A stretch of DNA of 64,000 nucleotides. Source: Microbacterium abyssi. GTDB taxonomy: Bacteria > Actinomycetota > Actinomycetes > Actinomycetales > Microbacteriaceae. The notes beneath the pieces were generated by a model, which had not been told where the DNA came from, made no database searches, and saw only the letters and a list, made by a program, of their open reading frames with translations. Positions within the stretch are counted from its first letter, which is position 1. Each line of letters starts with the position of its first letter. The stretch lies in the NCBI RefSeq assembly GCF_015277895.1, contig NZ_CP063815.1:2046001-2110000 (forward strand), read 5' to 3'. A program made the translations under genes and the position numbers. Shown piece by piece: positions 8,731 through 17,625 of this stretch.

Positions 8731-11700
8731 CTACCCGAGGCAGGCAGGGCCCAGCAGGGACTTGAGGTCGCCGAACAGGTCGGCGGACACCTTCACCGGC
8801 ATGGGCACATCGAACACCTTCGCCGTCTGTCCGCGGTGCACTCGCAGCACCACCTCGGTGTCACCGTTGTGCCGGCGCAGAACGTCGGCGAGCTCGTTCA
8901 TGACGTGCTCCGTGGCGCGCTGCTCGGCGAGCACGAGCGACAGCGGACCGGCGGTGTCGAAGGAGCCGACATCCGGTGAGAACGCGGACTGCGCGTGCAG
9001 GTTTAGCCCGTCGTCGCGGCGGGACACTCGTCCGCGCACAGCGAGGATGGCATCCTGCTGAAGCGTGTGCTGGAACTCGGTGTAGGTCTTGCCCATGAAC
9101 ATCACGGTGACCTCGCCGTTGAAGTCCTCGACGGTGATCATGCCGTACGGGTTTCCGCTGGCCTTGGCGACCCGGTGCTGCACGCTCGTCACCAGCCCGG
9201 CGACCGTGACCTGGTCGCCGTCCTGCAGATCTTCCGACGCGAGGAGATTGTGGATCGAGATCGAGGCATGTTTCGCGAGCGGGACCTCGAGCCCGGCCAG
9301 CGGGTGGTCGGAGACGTACAGCCCGAGCATCTCGCGCTCGAACGCGAGCTTGTCCTTCTTCACCCATTCGGGTCGCTCCGGCACCTTCGCCGGCGGGGCG
9401 TCCTCGTGCGCGACGTACAGGCTGTCGAAGTCGAACCCGATCGCCCCCTGGGCTTCGTTGCGCTTCTGGTCGACGGCGGCTTCCGTGGCATCCTCATGGA
9501 TCTCCATCAGAGCTCTGCGGGTGTCGCCCATCGAATCGAACGCCCCCGCTTTGATCAGCGATTCGACCGTCCGCTTGTTCGAGACGTGCAGCGGCACCTT
9601 CTTGAGGAAGTCGTGGAAGGAGGAGAAGTTCTCCTTCTCGCGAGCCTCGATGATGCCGTCGACGACGTTGCTGCCCACGTTCCGGACGGCACCGAGGCCG
9701 AAGCGGATGTCCTCGCCGACTGCGGCGAAGAAGTTGATCGACTCGCGGACGTCAGGCGGCAGCACCTTGATCCCCATGCGACGGCACTCGTTGAGGTAGA
9801 TCGCCATCTTGTCCTTGGAGTCGCCGACGCTCGTCAGCAGCGCCGCCATGTACTCAGCCGGGTAATGCGCCTTGAGGTACGCGGTCCAGTACGAGACGAG
9901 TCCGTACGCGGCCGAGTGCGCCTTGTTGAAGGCGTAATCGGAGAACGGCAGCAGAATGTCCCACAGCGCCTTGACCGCGCCGTCGCCGAACCCGTTGGCG
10001 TGCATGCCGGCCTGGAAGCCCGCGTACTGCTTGTCGAGCTCGGACTTCTTCTTCTTGCCCATCGCGCGCCGGAGGATGTCGGCCTGACCGAGGCTGAAGC
10101 CGGCGACCTTCTGCGCGATCGCCATCACCTGCTCCTGATAGATGATCAGGCCGTAGGACTCGTCGAGGATGTCCTTGAGGGGCTCTTCGAGTTCGGGGTG
10201 GATCGGTGTGATCGGCTGCAGCCCGTTCTTGCGGAGCGCGTAGTTGGTGTGCGAGTTCGCCCCCATGGGGCCGGGTCGGTACAGGGCGATGAGGGCCGAG
10301 ATGTCACCGAAGTTGTCGGGCTTCATCAGGCGCATGAGCGACCGCATCGGTCCGCCGTCGAGCTGGAACACGCCGAGCGAGTCGCCGCGGGAGAGCAGGT
10401 CGTACGCTGGGCGGTCATCGAGTTCGAGGTGCTCGAGGTCGACCTCTTCGTCGCGGTTCATGCGGATGTTGTCGAGCGCGTCGGAGATGATCGTGAGGTT
10501 CCGCAGGCCGAGGAAGTCCATCTTGATCAGTCCGAGTGTCTCGCACGACGGGTAATCGAACTGCGTGACGATCTGGCCGTCCTGCTCGCGCTTCATGATC
10601 GGGATGATGTCGAGCAGCGGCTCGGACGACATGATCACGCCGGCTGCGTGCACACCCCACTGGCGCTTCAGTCCCTCGAGGCCCAGCGCGCGGTCGAAGA
10701 CCGTCTTCGCCTCCGGATCCGTCTCGATGAGCGTGCGGAACTCGCTGGCCTCCTTGTAGCGCGGATGCGCGGAGTCGAACATGCCGTCCAGCGGCATGTC
10801 CTTGCCCATGACGGGAGGCGGCATGGCCTTGGTCAGACGCTCCCCCATGCTGAACGGGAATCCGAGCACACGCCCGGCATCCTTCAGCGCCTGCTTGGAC
10901 TTGATCGTGCCGTAGGTCACGATCTGCGCGACGCGCTCGGAGCCGTACTTCGCGGTGACGTAGTCGATGACCTCGCCGCGGCGACGGTCGTCGAAGTCGA
11001 CGTCGAAGTCGGGCATCGACACGCGGTCGGGGTTCAGGAAGCGCTCGAAGATGAGGCCGTGCTCGAGCGGGTCGAGGTCGGTGATCTTCATGGCGTACGC
11101 GACCATGGATCCCGCACCGGAGCCACGCCCCGGACCGACGCGGATGCCGTTGTCCTTGGCCCAGTTGATGAAGTCGGCGACCACGAGGAAGTAGCCGGGG
11201 AACCCCATCTGCAGGATGATGCCGGTCTCGTACTCGGCCTGCTTGCGCACCCTGTCGGGGATGCCGTTCGGGTACCGGTAGTGCAGCCCCGTCTCGACCT
11301 CCTTGATGAGCCAGCTGTCCTCGGTCTCGCCGTCGGGCACGGGGAAGCGCGGCATGTAGTTCGCCGAGGTGTTGAACTCGACCTCGCAGCGCTCGGCGAT
11401 CAGGAGGGTGTTGTCGCACGCCTCCGGATGGTCGCGGAACATCTGGCGCATCTCCTGCGCGGTCTTGATGTAGTAGCCGTCGCCGTCGAACTTGAACCGG
11501 TTCGGGTCGTCCATGGTCGAGCCGGACTGCACGCACAGCAGCGCCGCATGCGCGTCGGCCTCGTGCTGATGCGTGTAGTGCGAGTCGTTGGTCGCCACCA
11601 GCGGGATGTTCAGATCCTTCGAGATCTTCAGCAGGTCGGAGATCACGCGCCGCTCGATGGACAGACCGTGGTCCATGATCTCGGTGAAGTAGTTCTCCTT

Positions 11701-12249
11701 GCCGAAGATGTCCTGGAACTCCGCGGCCGCCGCGCGCGCGGCGTCGTACTGGCCGAGTCGCAGGCGCGTCTGGATCTCGCCGGAGGGGCAGCCGGTGGTC
11801 GCGATGAGGCCCTTGCTGTACTTCTGCAGCAGCTCTCGGTCCATGCGGGGCTTGAAGTAGTACCCCTCAATGCTCGACAGCGAACTCAGCCGGAACAGAT
11901 TGTGCATGCCCTCGGTGCTCTGACTCCACATCGTCGTGTGGGTATAAGCACCGGAACCGGAGACGTCGTCGCTCTTCTGATCGGGGGATCCCCAGGCCAC
12001 CCGGGACTTGTCGCTGCGGTGCGTGCCGGGGGTCACGTAGGCCTCGAGCCCGATGATCGGCTTCACCCCGGCGTTCTTGGCGGCGTTGTAGAACTCGAAC
12101 GCTGCGAAGGTGTTGCCGTGGTCGGTCACCGCGATGGCGGGCATGCCGTAATCGGCGGCCGCCTGGGTCATCGCGTTGATCTTCGCGGCACCGTCCAGCA
12201 TCGAGTATTCGCTGTGCACGTGCAGGTGTACGAAGGAGTCGGATGCCAC
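8731..12249 (-). CDS. dnaE: DNA polymerase III alpha subunit
   Basis: Replicative polymerase catalytic subunit, 1172 residues, the usual DnaE length. It opens with the PHP domain (HLHVHSEYSMLDGA). The polymerase core contains the catalytic acidic motif PDFDVDFDD near residue 405 and the GPGRGSGAGS loop just before it. A helix-hairpin-helix region and an OB fold (DQVTVAGLVTSVQ) lie near the C-terminus. GTG at 12249 gives the family N-terminus ASDSFVHLH. A second GTG at 12279 has a GGAAG upstream and would add 10 residues, so the start is uncertain by that amount. Confidence 0.97.
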   Translation of the reverse strand: MASDSFVHLHVHSEYSMLDGAAKINAMTQAAADYGMPAIAVTDHGNTFAAFEFYNAAKNAGVKPIIGLEAYVTPGTHRSDKSRVAWGSPDQKSDDVSGSGAYTHTTMWSQSTEGMHNLFRLSSLSSIEGYYFKPRMDRELLQKYSKGLIATTGCPSGEIQTRLRLGQYDAARAAAAEFQDIFGKENYFTEIMDHGLSIERRVISDLLKISKDLNIPLVATNDSHYTHQHEADAHAALLCVQSGSTMDDPNRFKFDGDGYYIKTAQEMRQMFRDHPEACDNTLLIAERCEVEFNTSANYMPRFPVPDGETEDSWLIKEVETGLHYRYPNGIPDRVRKQAEYETGIILQMGFPGYFLVVADFINWAKDNGIRVGPGRGSGAGSMVAYAMKITDLDPLEHGLIFERFLNPDRVSMPDFDVDFDDRRRGEVIDYVTAKYGSERVAQIVTYGTIKSKQALKDAGRVLGFPFSMGERLTKAMPPPVMGKDMPLDGMFDSAHPRYKEASEFRTLIETDPEAKTVFDRALGLEGLKRQWGVHAAGVIMSSEPLLDIIPIMKREQDGQIVTQFDYPSCETLGLIKMDFLGLRNLTIISDALDNIRMNRDEEVDLEHLELDDRPAYDLLSRGDSLGVFQLDGGPMRSLMRLMKPDNFGDISALIALYRPGPMGANSHTNYALRKNGLQPITPIHPELEEPLKDILDESYGLIIYQEQVMAIAQKVAGFSLGQADILRRAMGKKKKSELDKQYAGFQAGMHANGFGDGAVKALWDILLPFSDYAFNKAHSAAYGLVSYWTAYLKAHYPAEYMAALLTSVGDSKDKMAIYLNECRRMGIKVLPPDVRESINFFAAVGEDIRFGLGAVRNVGSNVVDGIIEAREKENFSSFHDFLKKVPLHVSNKRTVESLIKAGAFDSMGDTRRALMEIHEDATEAAVDQKRNEAQGAIGFDFDSLYVAHEDAPPAKVPERPEWVKKDKLAFEREMLGLYVSDHPLAGLEVPLAKHASISIHNLLASEDLQDGDQVTVAGLVTSVQHRVAKASGNPYGMITVEDFNGEVTVMFMGKTYTEFQHTLQQDAILAVRGRVSRRDDGLNLHAQSAFSPDVGSFDTAGPLSLVLAEQRATEHVMNELADVLRRHNGDTEVVLRVHRGQTAKVFDVPMPVKVSADLFGDLKSLLGPACLG

Positions 12250-12291
12250 GAGATCGAGTCTACGTCGGGGTCCGGACACCGGCTTCCGGCG

Positions 12292-12864
12292 TCACCGCAG
12301 ATCAAGTCGCATGAGCACTCTCGCGAACCCGTTGAGTACGGAGTCGGTCTCGGATGCCTGCGTGAATCCGGCGTTCTCGAACAGTGATTTCGTGCCGACG
12401 TACGCCATCGTCATGTCGACCTTCTCGCCACGGTTGTCCACCGGGTACGACTCCACGGCGGGCGCGCCGCACTCTCTCGCATAGGCGACGGCTCCGGCGA
12501 CCAACTCGTGCGTGATCCCCTGCTTGCGGAACCCGGGGCGCACGCGGACGCACCATAGCGACCACACGTCGAGATCGTCGATACGCGGGATCCGTCGATT
12601 GTTCGCGAAGCTCGTGTTCCGCCGCGGCTGCAGCGCCGCCCAGCCGACCGGTTCGTCATCCAGGTAGGCGATCACGCCGGGCGGCGGGTCCTGGTGACAC
12701 AACTGCCGCATGCGTTCGGCTCGCTGCGGCCCGCGCAGTGCGTTGTTCTCCTTCGACCCGATCCGGTAGCTCAGGCAGAAGCACACGTTCGACGTCGGTT
12801 TCTTGGGGCCGACGAGCGTCGCGACATCCTCGAAGACTGTCGCGGGCCGCACCTCGATGCTCAT
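12292..12864 (-). CDS. GNAT-family N-acetyltransferase
   Basis: A 190-residue GNAT-fold protein that would transfer an acetyl group from acetyl-CoA; the acceptor is unknown. The beta-4/alpha-3 cofactor segment is WSLWCVRVRPGFRKQGIT near residues 93-110, matching the V-x-P-x-x-R-x-x-G pattern of the pantetheine loop. The N-terminal half (VCFCLSYRIGSKENNALRG) resembles a GNAT subgroup often annotated only as hypothetical. ATG at 12864 gives a start at MSIEVRPAT. It lies upstream of dnaE with a 42-bp gap. Confidence 0.83.
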   Translation of the reverse strand: MSIEVRPATVFEDVATLVGPKKPTSNVCFCLSYRIGSKENNALRGPQRAERMRQLCHQDPPPGVIAYLDDEPVGWAALQPRRNTSFANNRRIPRIDDLDVWSLWCVRVRPGFRKQGITHELVAGAVAYARECGAPAVESYPVDNRGEKVDMTMAYVGTKSLFENAGFTQASETDSVLNGFARVLMRLDLR

Positions 12865-12904
12865 GCCGACAGTGTGGCGGATGCCACTGGCATCCGCCAC
12901 CGCG

Positions 12905-13630
12905 TCACCCTGCGTCCGCCTCGACGATGTTCTGGTCGGTGTTCGAGTAGGAGATGGAATCGGCCGTGCTGCCGACCAAGCCCATGGTCACATCGAGCAG
13001 CCCCGGCTCGATCAGGTCCAGGGACGGTGGGGTGTCGGTGCCGAGCGTGAGCGGCTCGCCGCCCATCGAAGACGCCGAGACCGATCCGAGGTACACCGAG
13101 ACGTTCCCCTTCAGCGACATCGTGTCGGCCGTGGTCACCAGTCCCGGCCCGTCGTGCGGGCGGACGGTGAGCGAGAAGCCGCTGATCGTGATGGAGTCCG
13201 CGCTGATCTTGAGTGCGCGGACGCTGCCGCCGTCCACTGTCGGCACGCTGACGATGCTGATGCCCTGCAGCCCGGTGAACGACAGCCCTCCGGAGCGCAT
13301 CGATGCCGGTGTGCCCGTGAAGATCGGCGCGCCGTCGTCGACGGGCGCCGGCACCGGCGTCTCATCGGGTGCGGAGTCTGCCTCGCCCGGGTCCGCAGGC
13401 GTCTCGGCATCCGGGATCAACTCATCAACCACACCGGGGACCTCCGGGGCGTCTGTAGCTGGCGGAGTCGTGGTCTTCCCCGGCGCCGGGTCATCCTTCG
13501 GGCACAGGAACGACAGGAACGAGTCGCAGAAGCCGGCGGGACGCGGCGACGGAGCGGCGTTCACGATGAGCGGCGCCGTGATGAGCAGCGCGGCGATGAC
13601 GGCACCTGCGCGCAGGCGACGCGACGTCAC
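12905..13630 (-). CDS. Secreted beta-rich protein with Pro/Asp linker (operon partner of DUF6230/DUF6114)
   Basis: A 241-residue protein that I cannot assign to a family. It has a signal peptide (RRLRAGAVIAALLITAP, cleaved near residue 26), a pair of cysteines (FCDSFLSFLCP), then a Pro/Thr/Asp-rich linker at about 45-110. A C-terminal domain of regular short beta segments follows (ALKISADSITISGFSLTV, TADTMSLKGNVSVYLGSV). These echo the strand-rich style of the DUF6230 protein two genes upstream. The GTG at 13630 overlaps the DUF6114 stop by 4 bases, so translation is coupled. The protein is probably surface-exposed. Confidence 0.75.
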   Translation of the reverse strand: MTSRRLRAGAVIAALLITAPLIVNAAPSPRPAGFCDSFLSFLCPKDDPAPGKTTTPPATDAPEVPGVVDELIPDAETPADPGEADSAPDETPVPAPVDDGAPIFTGTPASMRSGGLSFTGLQGISIVSVPTVDGGSVRALKISADSITISGFSLTVRPHDGPGLVTTADTMSLKGNVSVYLGSVSASSMGGEPLTLGTDTPPSLDLIEPGLLDVTMGLVGSTADSISYSNTDQNIVEADAG

Positions 13631-14064
13631 CCGGACTCCTCCGTCGGCGCCTCCTGTCGCGACCCGCGACGCGCCTTCGACTCCGCTCGCGCCTCGGGGG
13701 TCATCCATGCGACCACGAGCACGCCGCCGACGCACGCGATGATCGTGCCGAGCAGGAACCCGCCGAGATTGACGCCGACCAGCGCGTAGAGGCCCACAGC
13801 CAGGGAGAGCACCCCGTAGAACACGTGGTGAGCGGGCATCGTGATGGCGAGAACGCCCAGCAGCAGCAGCGCGATCGGGATGATCGTCGCCTGCAGCCCT
13901 TCGATGCCCAATTGCACGCGCAGATGGCCGATGTCCAGCTGGCCGGAGAAGAACATCTCGACACCGGACACGGCGAGCAGCAGCCCTCCGACGAACGGGC
14001 GGTTGCGGCGCCACGCCGCGAAGCGCCGCCATCGGCTGCGAGCGTTCCGGCGAGACACGGGCAC
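13627..14064 (-). CDS. DUF6114 membrane protein
   Basis: A 145-residue protein resembling DUF6114 of streptomycetes, function unknown. It has a basic N-terminus (SRRNARSRWRRFAAWRRNRP) followed by four hydrophobic helices: roughly 22-40, 52-70, 75-95 and 100-118. A short charged tail follows. In this family the gene usually follows a DUF6230 gene, as here. GTG at 14064 is chosen because GGAG lies 9 nt upstream, within the short gap after the DUF6230 stop (14079); a second GTG 6 nt further in is possible. Confidence 0.75.
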   Translation of the reverse strand: MPVSRRNARSRWRRFAAWRRNRPFVGGLLLAVSGVEMFFSGQLDIGHLRVQLGIEGLQATIIPIALLLLGVLAITMPAHHVFYGVLSLAVGLYALVGVNLGGFLLGTIIACVGGVLVVAWMTPEARAESKARRGSRQEAPTEESG

Positions 14065-14078
14065 GTCGACGCTCTCCG

Positions 14079-14675
14079 TCAGAAGCACGGGGTCGATCCG
14101 TCGGTCAGCTCGAGCGTCATGCCGGTCAGCGTGAACACCGAAGCCTGCGTGCTCCACGCGGTCTGCTGGAGGTTCGCGATGGAGACGGTGTCGGCATCCT
14201 GGGCGAAGTCGCCGCCGGTGCCCTTGGCGTCGGTCTGCACGGTCGACGCGTCGACGCCGATCCTGATGTTCCCGAACGACGCATCGCCCGCAAGTCCCGT
14301 CATCCCGATCTGCAGGTCGCTGGCGCTCGCAGGGTTGTCGCCCCCGCCCGCCTTGATGAGGACGCCGACGGTGCCGAGCGGCGTCTCGGTGATCACCGAC
14401 TGGCACAGGTCGCTGAGCGTCGCGCTCTTGATGTTCGCGATCGCGACGGTGTGCTCGCCGCCCTCGGAGTCGGTAGCGACGCCCGCGTACTGCGAGAACC
14501 CGGTGCCCTCGAGCTGACTGGCGGAGATCTGGAACTGGCTTCCCGACACGGCGAAGGAGACCGGGACCTGCCCCTGCGCGACGCCGCCGAGGAGCAGCGC
14601 GGCGACGACGCCAACGGGTACCGCTGCGAGCGTGACGCGACCGGCGTGGGACTTCGTGAGTGACGGGAACTTCAT
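14079..14675 (-). CDS. DUF6230 exported protein
   Basis: A 198-residue protein matching the actinobacterial DUF6230 pattern: basic N-terminus, one hydrophobic segment (AAVPVGVVAALLLGGVAQG), then QVPVSFAVSGSQFQISASQL and LCQSVITETPLGTVGVLIKAGGG. Homologues are sometimes labelled cholesterol esterase; nothing here supports that, because no GxSxG serine hydrolase site is visible. The ATG at 14675 has a strong AGGAGG 5 nt upstream. It is the first gene of a three-gene operon, whose promoter and a perfect palindrome lie at 14719-14747. Confidence 0.8.
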   Translation of the reverse strand: MKFPSLTKSHAGRVTLAAVPVGVVAALLLGGVAQGQVPVSFAVSGSQFQISASQLEGTGFSQYAGVATDSEGGEHTVAIANIKSATLSDLCQSVITETPLGTVGVLIKAGGGDNPASASDLQIGMTGLAGDASFGNIRIGVDASTVQTDAKGTGGDFAQDADTVSIANLQQTAWSTQASVFTLTGMTLELTDGSTPCF

Positions 14676-14718
14676 CGATCCTCCTATGTCGGGCCGTCGT
14701 CGTCGGCGGCCGTGTTCG

Positions 14719-14746
14719 AGCATAGCCCTCATTGACTTCTAGTCAA
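14719..14746 (-). promoter_or_regulatory. Predicted promoter of the DUF6230 operon
   Basis: On the minus strand a -35 hexamer TTGACT (14746-14741) and a -10 hexamer TATGCT (14724-14719) are separated by 16 nt. A transcript would begin near 14712 and carry the AGGAGG site before the ATG at 14675. The -35 and part of the spacer lie inside the palindrome 14731-14747. Confidence 0.6.
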
Positions 14747-14747
14747 T
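14731..14747. promoter_or_regulatory. Perfect 17-bp palindrome, likely TetR operator
   Basis: ATTGACT-TCT-AGTCAAT: two perfect 7-bp arms around a 3-bp centre, in the 106-bp gap between the divergent TetR gene and DUF6230 operon. It covers the operon's -35 region and ends 22 bp before the TetR -10. Size, symmetry and position fit a TetR-dimer operator that represses the operon and perhaps the regulator itself. Binding is inferred. Confidence 0.65.
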
Positions 14748-14769
14748 ATGGGTAGCCCTGCCCACTCGA

Positions 14770-14775
14770 TAGGCT
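14770..14775 (+). promoter_or_regulatory. -10 element of the TetR gene (likely leaderless)
   Basis: TAGGCT ends 6 nt before the ATG at 14782, and no ribosome site lies between. Transcription would start at or next to the start codon. The same arrangement precedes several other lead genes in this window. Confidence 0.5.
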
Positions 14776-14781
14776 GAGCGC

Positions 14782-15381
14782 ATGCCGGAGGAGCGTCGCA
14801 GTCGTCTCACGCCGGAGGACCGTCGCACGCAGCTGATGGCCATCGGGGTGAACTTCCTCGCCGACCACCCGCTGGACGAGCTCACGATGGACGAACTGGC
14901 TCGCCGCGCCGGCGTCTCCCGCGCGCTCGCGTTCCACTACTTCGAGTCCAAGCAGGGGATGCATCGTGCCGTGGTGACCACAGCACGCGACAGTCTCCTG
15001 CACGCGACGGCACCGCGCGCCGATCTCCCGCCGCGCGAGCGCATCGATGACACACTGCGACGATTCGCGATCTTCGTGCGCGATCATCGCGGCACGTTCC
15101 TGTCGCTCGTGCGGGGCGTCGCCAGCAGCGACCCCACCGTGCGCGCCCTGGTGGACGAGTCACGCGAGCTCAACGCGGAGCATCTCAGAGTGGCATTCGG
15201 AGAGCTCGGGATCGTCGACACGCGGGCGGTACGGATGGCGCTGCGCGCCTGGGTCGCGTTCGCCGAGGAGGTCTTCGTCAGCGTCGCCGCCGATGACCTG
15301 GCTGACGACGCCGAACTCGTCGCCCTCCTTGTGCGCACGCTCGATGCGACCGTCGCCGCCTCGCGCGACAGCGCGCTGTGA
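14782..15381 (+). CDS. TetR-family regulator of the DUF6230 operon
   Basis: A 199-residue TetR-type repressor. The helix-turn-helix lies at about residues 38-57 (MDELARRAGVSRALAFHYF), and the remaining helical domain (FVRDHRGTFLSLVRG) would bind an unknown ligand. It is transcribed divergently from the DUF6230/DUF6114/secreted-protein operon, and the palindrome between them is the natural target. It converges on rluD with only 7 bp between the stops. The ligand cannot be read from sequence. Confidence 0.88.
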   Translation: MPEERRSRLTPEDRRTQLMAIGVNFLADHPLDELTMDELARRAGVSRALAFHYFESKQGMHRAVVTTARDSLLHATAPRADLPPRERIDDTLRRFAIFVRDHRGTFLSLVRGVASSDPTVRALVDESRELNAEHLRVAFGELGIVDTRAVRMALRAWVAFAEEVFVSVAADDLADDAELVALLVRTLDATVAASRDSAL

Positions 15382-15388
15382 CGCGGGC

Positions 15389-16309
15389 TCAGTCGCCGCG
15401 GAGCAGCTCGAGGACGTGCACGAAGTCGGCGGGGTAGTCCGACTCGAACTCCACCCACTCCCCCGTCGCCGGGTGCGTGAACCCGAGCCGGTGCGCGTGC
15501 AGCCACTGCCGGGTGAGCCCGAGCCTCGCCGACATCGTCGGGTCCGCGCCGTAGAGCGGGTCGCCGACGCAGGGATGCCGGTGCGCCGCCATGTGGACGC
15601 GGATCTGGTGGGTGCGTCCTGTCTCGAGATGGATCTCCAGGAGGGAGGCGCCAGGGAACGCCTCGAGCGTCTCGTAGTGCGTCACCGATGGCTTGCCGTC
15701 CGGGACCACCGCGAACTTCCACGAGTGGTTCGGATGCCGCCCGATCGGCGCGTCGATGGTCCCTGCGAGCGGGTCAGGATGCCCCTGCACCACCGCGTGA
15801 TACACCTTCTCGACCGTGCGCTCCTTGAAAGCGCGCTTGAGGGCCGTGTACGCCGATTCCGTCTTGGCGACGACCATGAGGCCGCTGGTGCCGACGTCGA
15901 GCCGGTGCACTATGCCGGCGCGTTCGGCAGCGCCGCTGGTGGCGATCCGGAAGCCCGCTCCGGCGAGTGCGCCGAGGACGGTCGGGCCCTCCCAGCCGAC
16001 CGAGGGGTGGGCAGCGACCCCTGTCGGCTTGTCGATCACCACGATGTCATCGTCGTCGTGGACGATGCCGAGCTCGGGTACTTCGATCGGGACGATGGCG
16101 GGGCCTTCTTTCGGCTGCCATTCGACATCGAGCCAGCCCCCGCTGCGCAGCCGGTCGGACTTGTCGAGGACGACGCCGTCGAGCCGTGCGCCGCCCGCCG
16201 CGATCACCTCGGTCGCGAACGTTCGCGAGAAACCGAGCATCTTCGCGAGCGCCGAATCGACGCGTGCCCCGTCGAGCCCGTCAGGCACGGGCAGTGATCG
16301 TGACTCCAC
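15389..16309 (-). CDS. rluD: RluA-family 23S rRNA pseudouridine synthase
   Basis: Converts specific uridines of 23S rRNA to pseudouridine. The 306-residue protein has an N-terminal S4 RNA-binding domain (about 10-75, [14 protein letters not shown]) and a catalytic domain with the active-site aspartate in [13 protein letters not shown] near residue 137. The ending [18 protein letters not shown] is typical. GTG at 16309 begins 2 nt after lspA ends, as in other actinobacterial lspA-rluD pairs. RluD rather than RluA or RluC is assigned by the S4 domain and context. Confidence 0.92.
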   Translation of the reverse strand: MESRSLPVPDGLDGARVDSALAKMLGFSRTFATEVIAAGGARLDGVVLDKSDRLRSGGWLDVEWQPKEGPAIVPIEVPELGIVHDDDDIVVIDKPTGVAAHPSVGWEGPTVLGALAGAGFRIATSGAAERAGIVHRLDVGTSGLMVVAKTESAYTALKRAFKERTVEKVYHAVVQGHPDPLAGTIDAPIGRHPNHSWKFAVVPDGKPSVTHYETLEAFPGASLLEIHLETGRTHQIRVHMAAHRHPCVGDPLYGADPTMSARLGLTRQWLHAHRLGFTHPATGEWVEFESDYPADFVHVLELLRGD

Positions 16310-16311
16310 GA

Positions 16312-16890
16312 TCAGGCGCCCTTCTCGACGGCCCCGTGCTCGATGTCCGGTGCTCCGGCGTCGTCGGACTCGACGTGGTCCTTCTCGCGCGTGCCGTCGA
16401 ATCGGATGCCGAGGACCACCAGCAGTGCGACCGTGATCATGCCGCACACGATGAAGATGTCGGCGACGTTGAAGATCGCGGGCATCATCCAGGGCATCGA
16501 GATCATGTCGACCACGTGACCGACGGCGAAACCGGGTTCGCGGAGCAGACGATCCGTGAGGTTCCCGAGGACCCCGCCGAGCAGGCACCCGAGCACGACC
16601 GCCCAGAGCCTGGAGCGCAGGTCGAACGCCTTCCAGATGATGATGCAGGCGACGACGGTGAGAGCGATCGTGAAGATCCACGTCACTTCGCTGCCCAGAG
16701 AGAATGCCGCCCCGGAGTTGCGGATGTAGTACAGCTGCAGGAACTCACCGAGCACCGGCACCACCTCGTGCAGCGGCAGGTTCTCGATCGTGAGGTACTT
16801 CACAAACTGATCGGCGGCCAGCACCACTGCCGCGAGGACCGCGACAAGGATGCCGGCCGCCGACCGGCGAAGCGGGCGACGTTCAGGCAA
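16312..16890 (-). CDS. lspA: Lipoprotein signal peptidase II
   Basis: Aspartic peptidase of the membrane that cleaves prolipoprotein signal peptides after lipid attachment. The 192 residues hold four membrane helices, and the two catalytic aspartates are in GNLTDRLL near residue 114 and FNVADIFI near 142. DQFVKY and [10 protein letters not shown] are further family motifs. The C-terminus has an extra charged tail of about 25 residues. The start is TTG at 16890, 9 nt after divIVA; the ribosome site there is weak. Confidence 0.95.
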   Translation of the reverse strand: MPERRPLRRSAAGILVAVLAAVVLAADQFVKYLTIENLPLHEVVPVLGEFLQLYYIRNSGAAFSLGSEVTWIFTIALTVVACIIIWKAFDLRSRLWAVVLGCLLGGVLGNLTDRLLREPGFAVGHVVDMISMPWMMPAIFNVADIFIVCGMITVALLVVLGIRFDGTREKDHVESDDAGAPDIEHGAVEKGA

Positions 16891-16899
16891 AGAGCTGAC

Positions 16900-17517
16900 C
16901 TACAGACCGATCGCGGAGACCGGCGTCGAGTCCGTCGTGGCCGACTTCTCGTCGAGGTCGCGCAGCTGGCCCTCGATGTAGCCGCGGAGCTGCGTGCGGT
17001 AGTCGCGCTCGAAGTTGCGGAGCTCGGTGATGCGAGCCTCGAGCGTGTTGCGCTCGCGCTCGAGACGAGCCGACTCCTCGCGCTGCTTGGCCTGAGCCTC
17101 GGTGCGAATGCGGTCGACCTCGGCCTCGGCCTCGGTGATGAGCTGCTTCTTCTTCGTCTCGCCCTCGGCGACGTGCTCGTCGTGCAGGCGCTGCGCAAGT
17201 TCGATGATGCCGGCGGTGGCAGAGGTGGAACCTGCGGCGTCCGGAGCCTCGACAGAGGGTGCTGGAGTGGCTGCGACCGGTGCGGGCACCTCGTCGACGA
17301 CGGGAGCCTGCTCGGCTGGCTTGGATTCAGCGAAGGGCTTCTCACCCGACTCGTATGCGGCGAGCTTCGCCTTCAGCGCGGCGTTCTCCTCGAGGGCCTT
17401 GCGCCACTCGACGACGATCTCGTCGAGGAAGTCGTCCACCTCGTCCGGGTCGAAGCCGTCCTTGAATCGGACGTGCTGGAACTGCTTGGTGACGACGTCA
17501 TCCGGGGTCAGTGCCAT
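16900..17517 (-). CDS. divIVA: DivIVA/Wag31 polar growth protein
   Basis: Coiled-coil scaffold that marks curved membrane at poles and septa and directs polar wall growth in Actinobacteria. The 205 residues begin with the conserved membrane-binding segment (LTPDDVVTKQFQHVRF, DEVDDFLDEIV) at 1-45, then a Pro/Ala-rich linker at about 65-100 and a long charged coiled coil (TEAEAEVDRIRTEAQAKQRE) to the end. ATG at 17517 has GAGGAG upstream. It sits between yggT and lspA, as in the Rv2145c region of M. tuberculosis. Confidence 0.95.
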   Translation of the reverse strand: MALTPDDVVTKQFQHVRFKDGFDPDEVDDFLDEIVVEWRKALEENAALKAKLAAYESGEKPFAESKPAEQAPVVDEVPAPVAATPAPSVEAPDAAGSTSATAGIIELAQRLHDEHVAEGETKKKQLITEAEAEVDRIRTEAQAKQREESARLERERNTLEARITELRNFERDYRTQLRGYIEGQLRDLDEKSATTDSTPVSAIGL

Positions 17518-17625
17518 TTTCTCGGCTCCTCTTTCGATGAGTTCTGTTGCCAGTGTCTGAAGCATGGCTCGGTATTGATGTGGCGCGTACCCGGGGCGCG
17601 CACCTCGAGCAAGCATAGCCCCCGA

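Noticed and set aside
14079..14675. Cholesterol esterase, a label some DUF6230 homologues carry
   Set aside because: No GxSxG motif or hydrolase fold signs; a small strand-rich exported protein.
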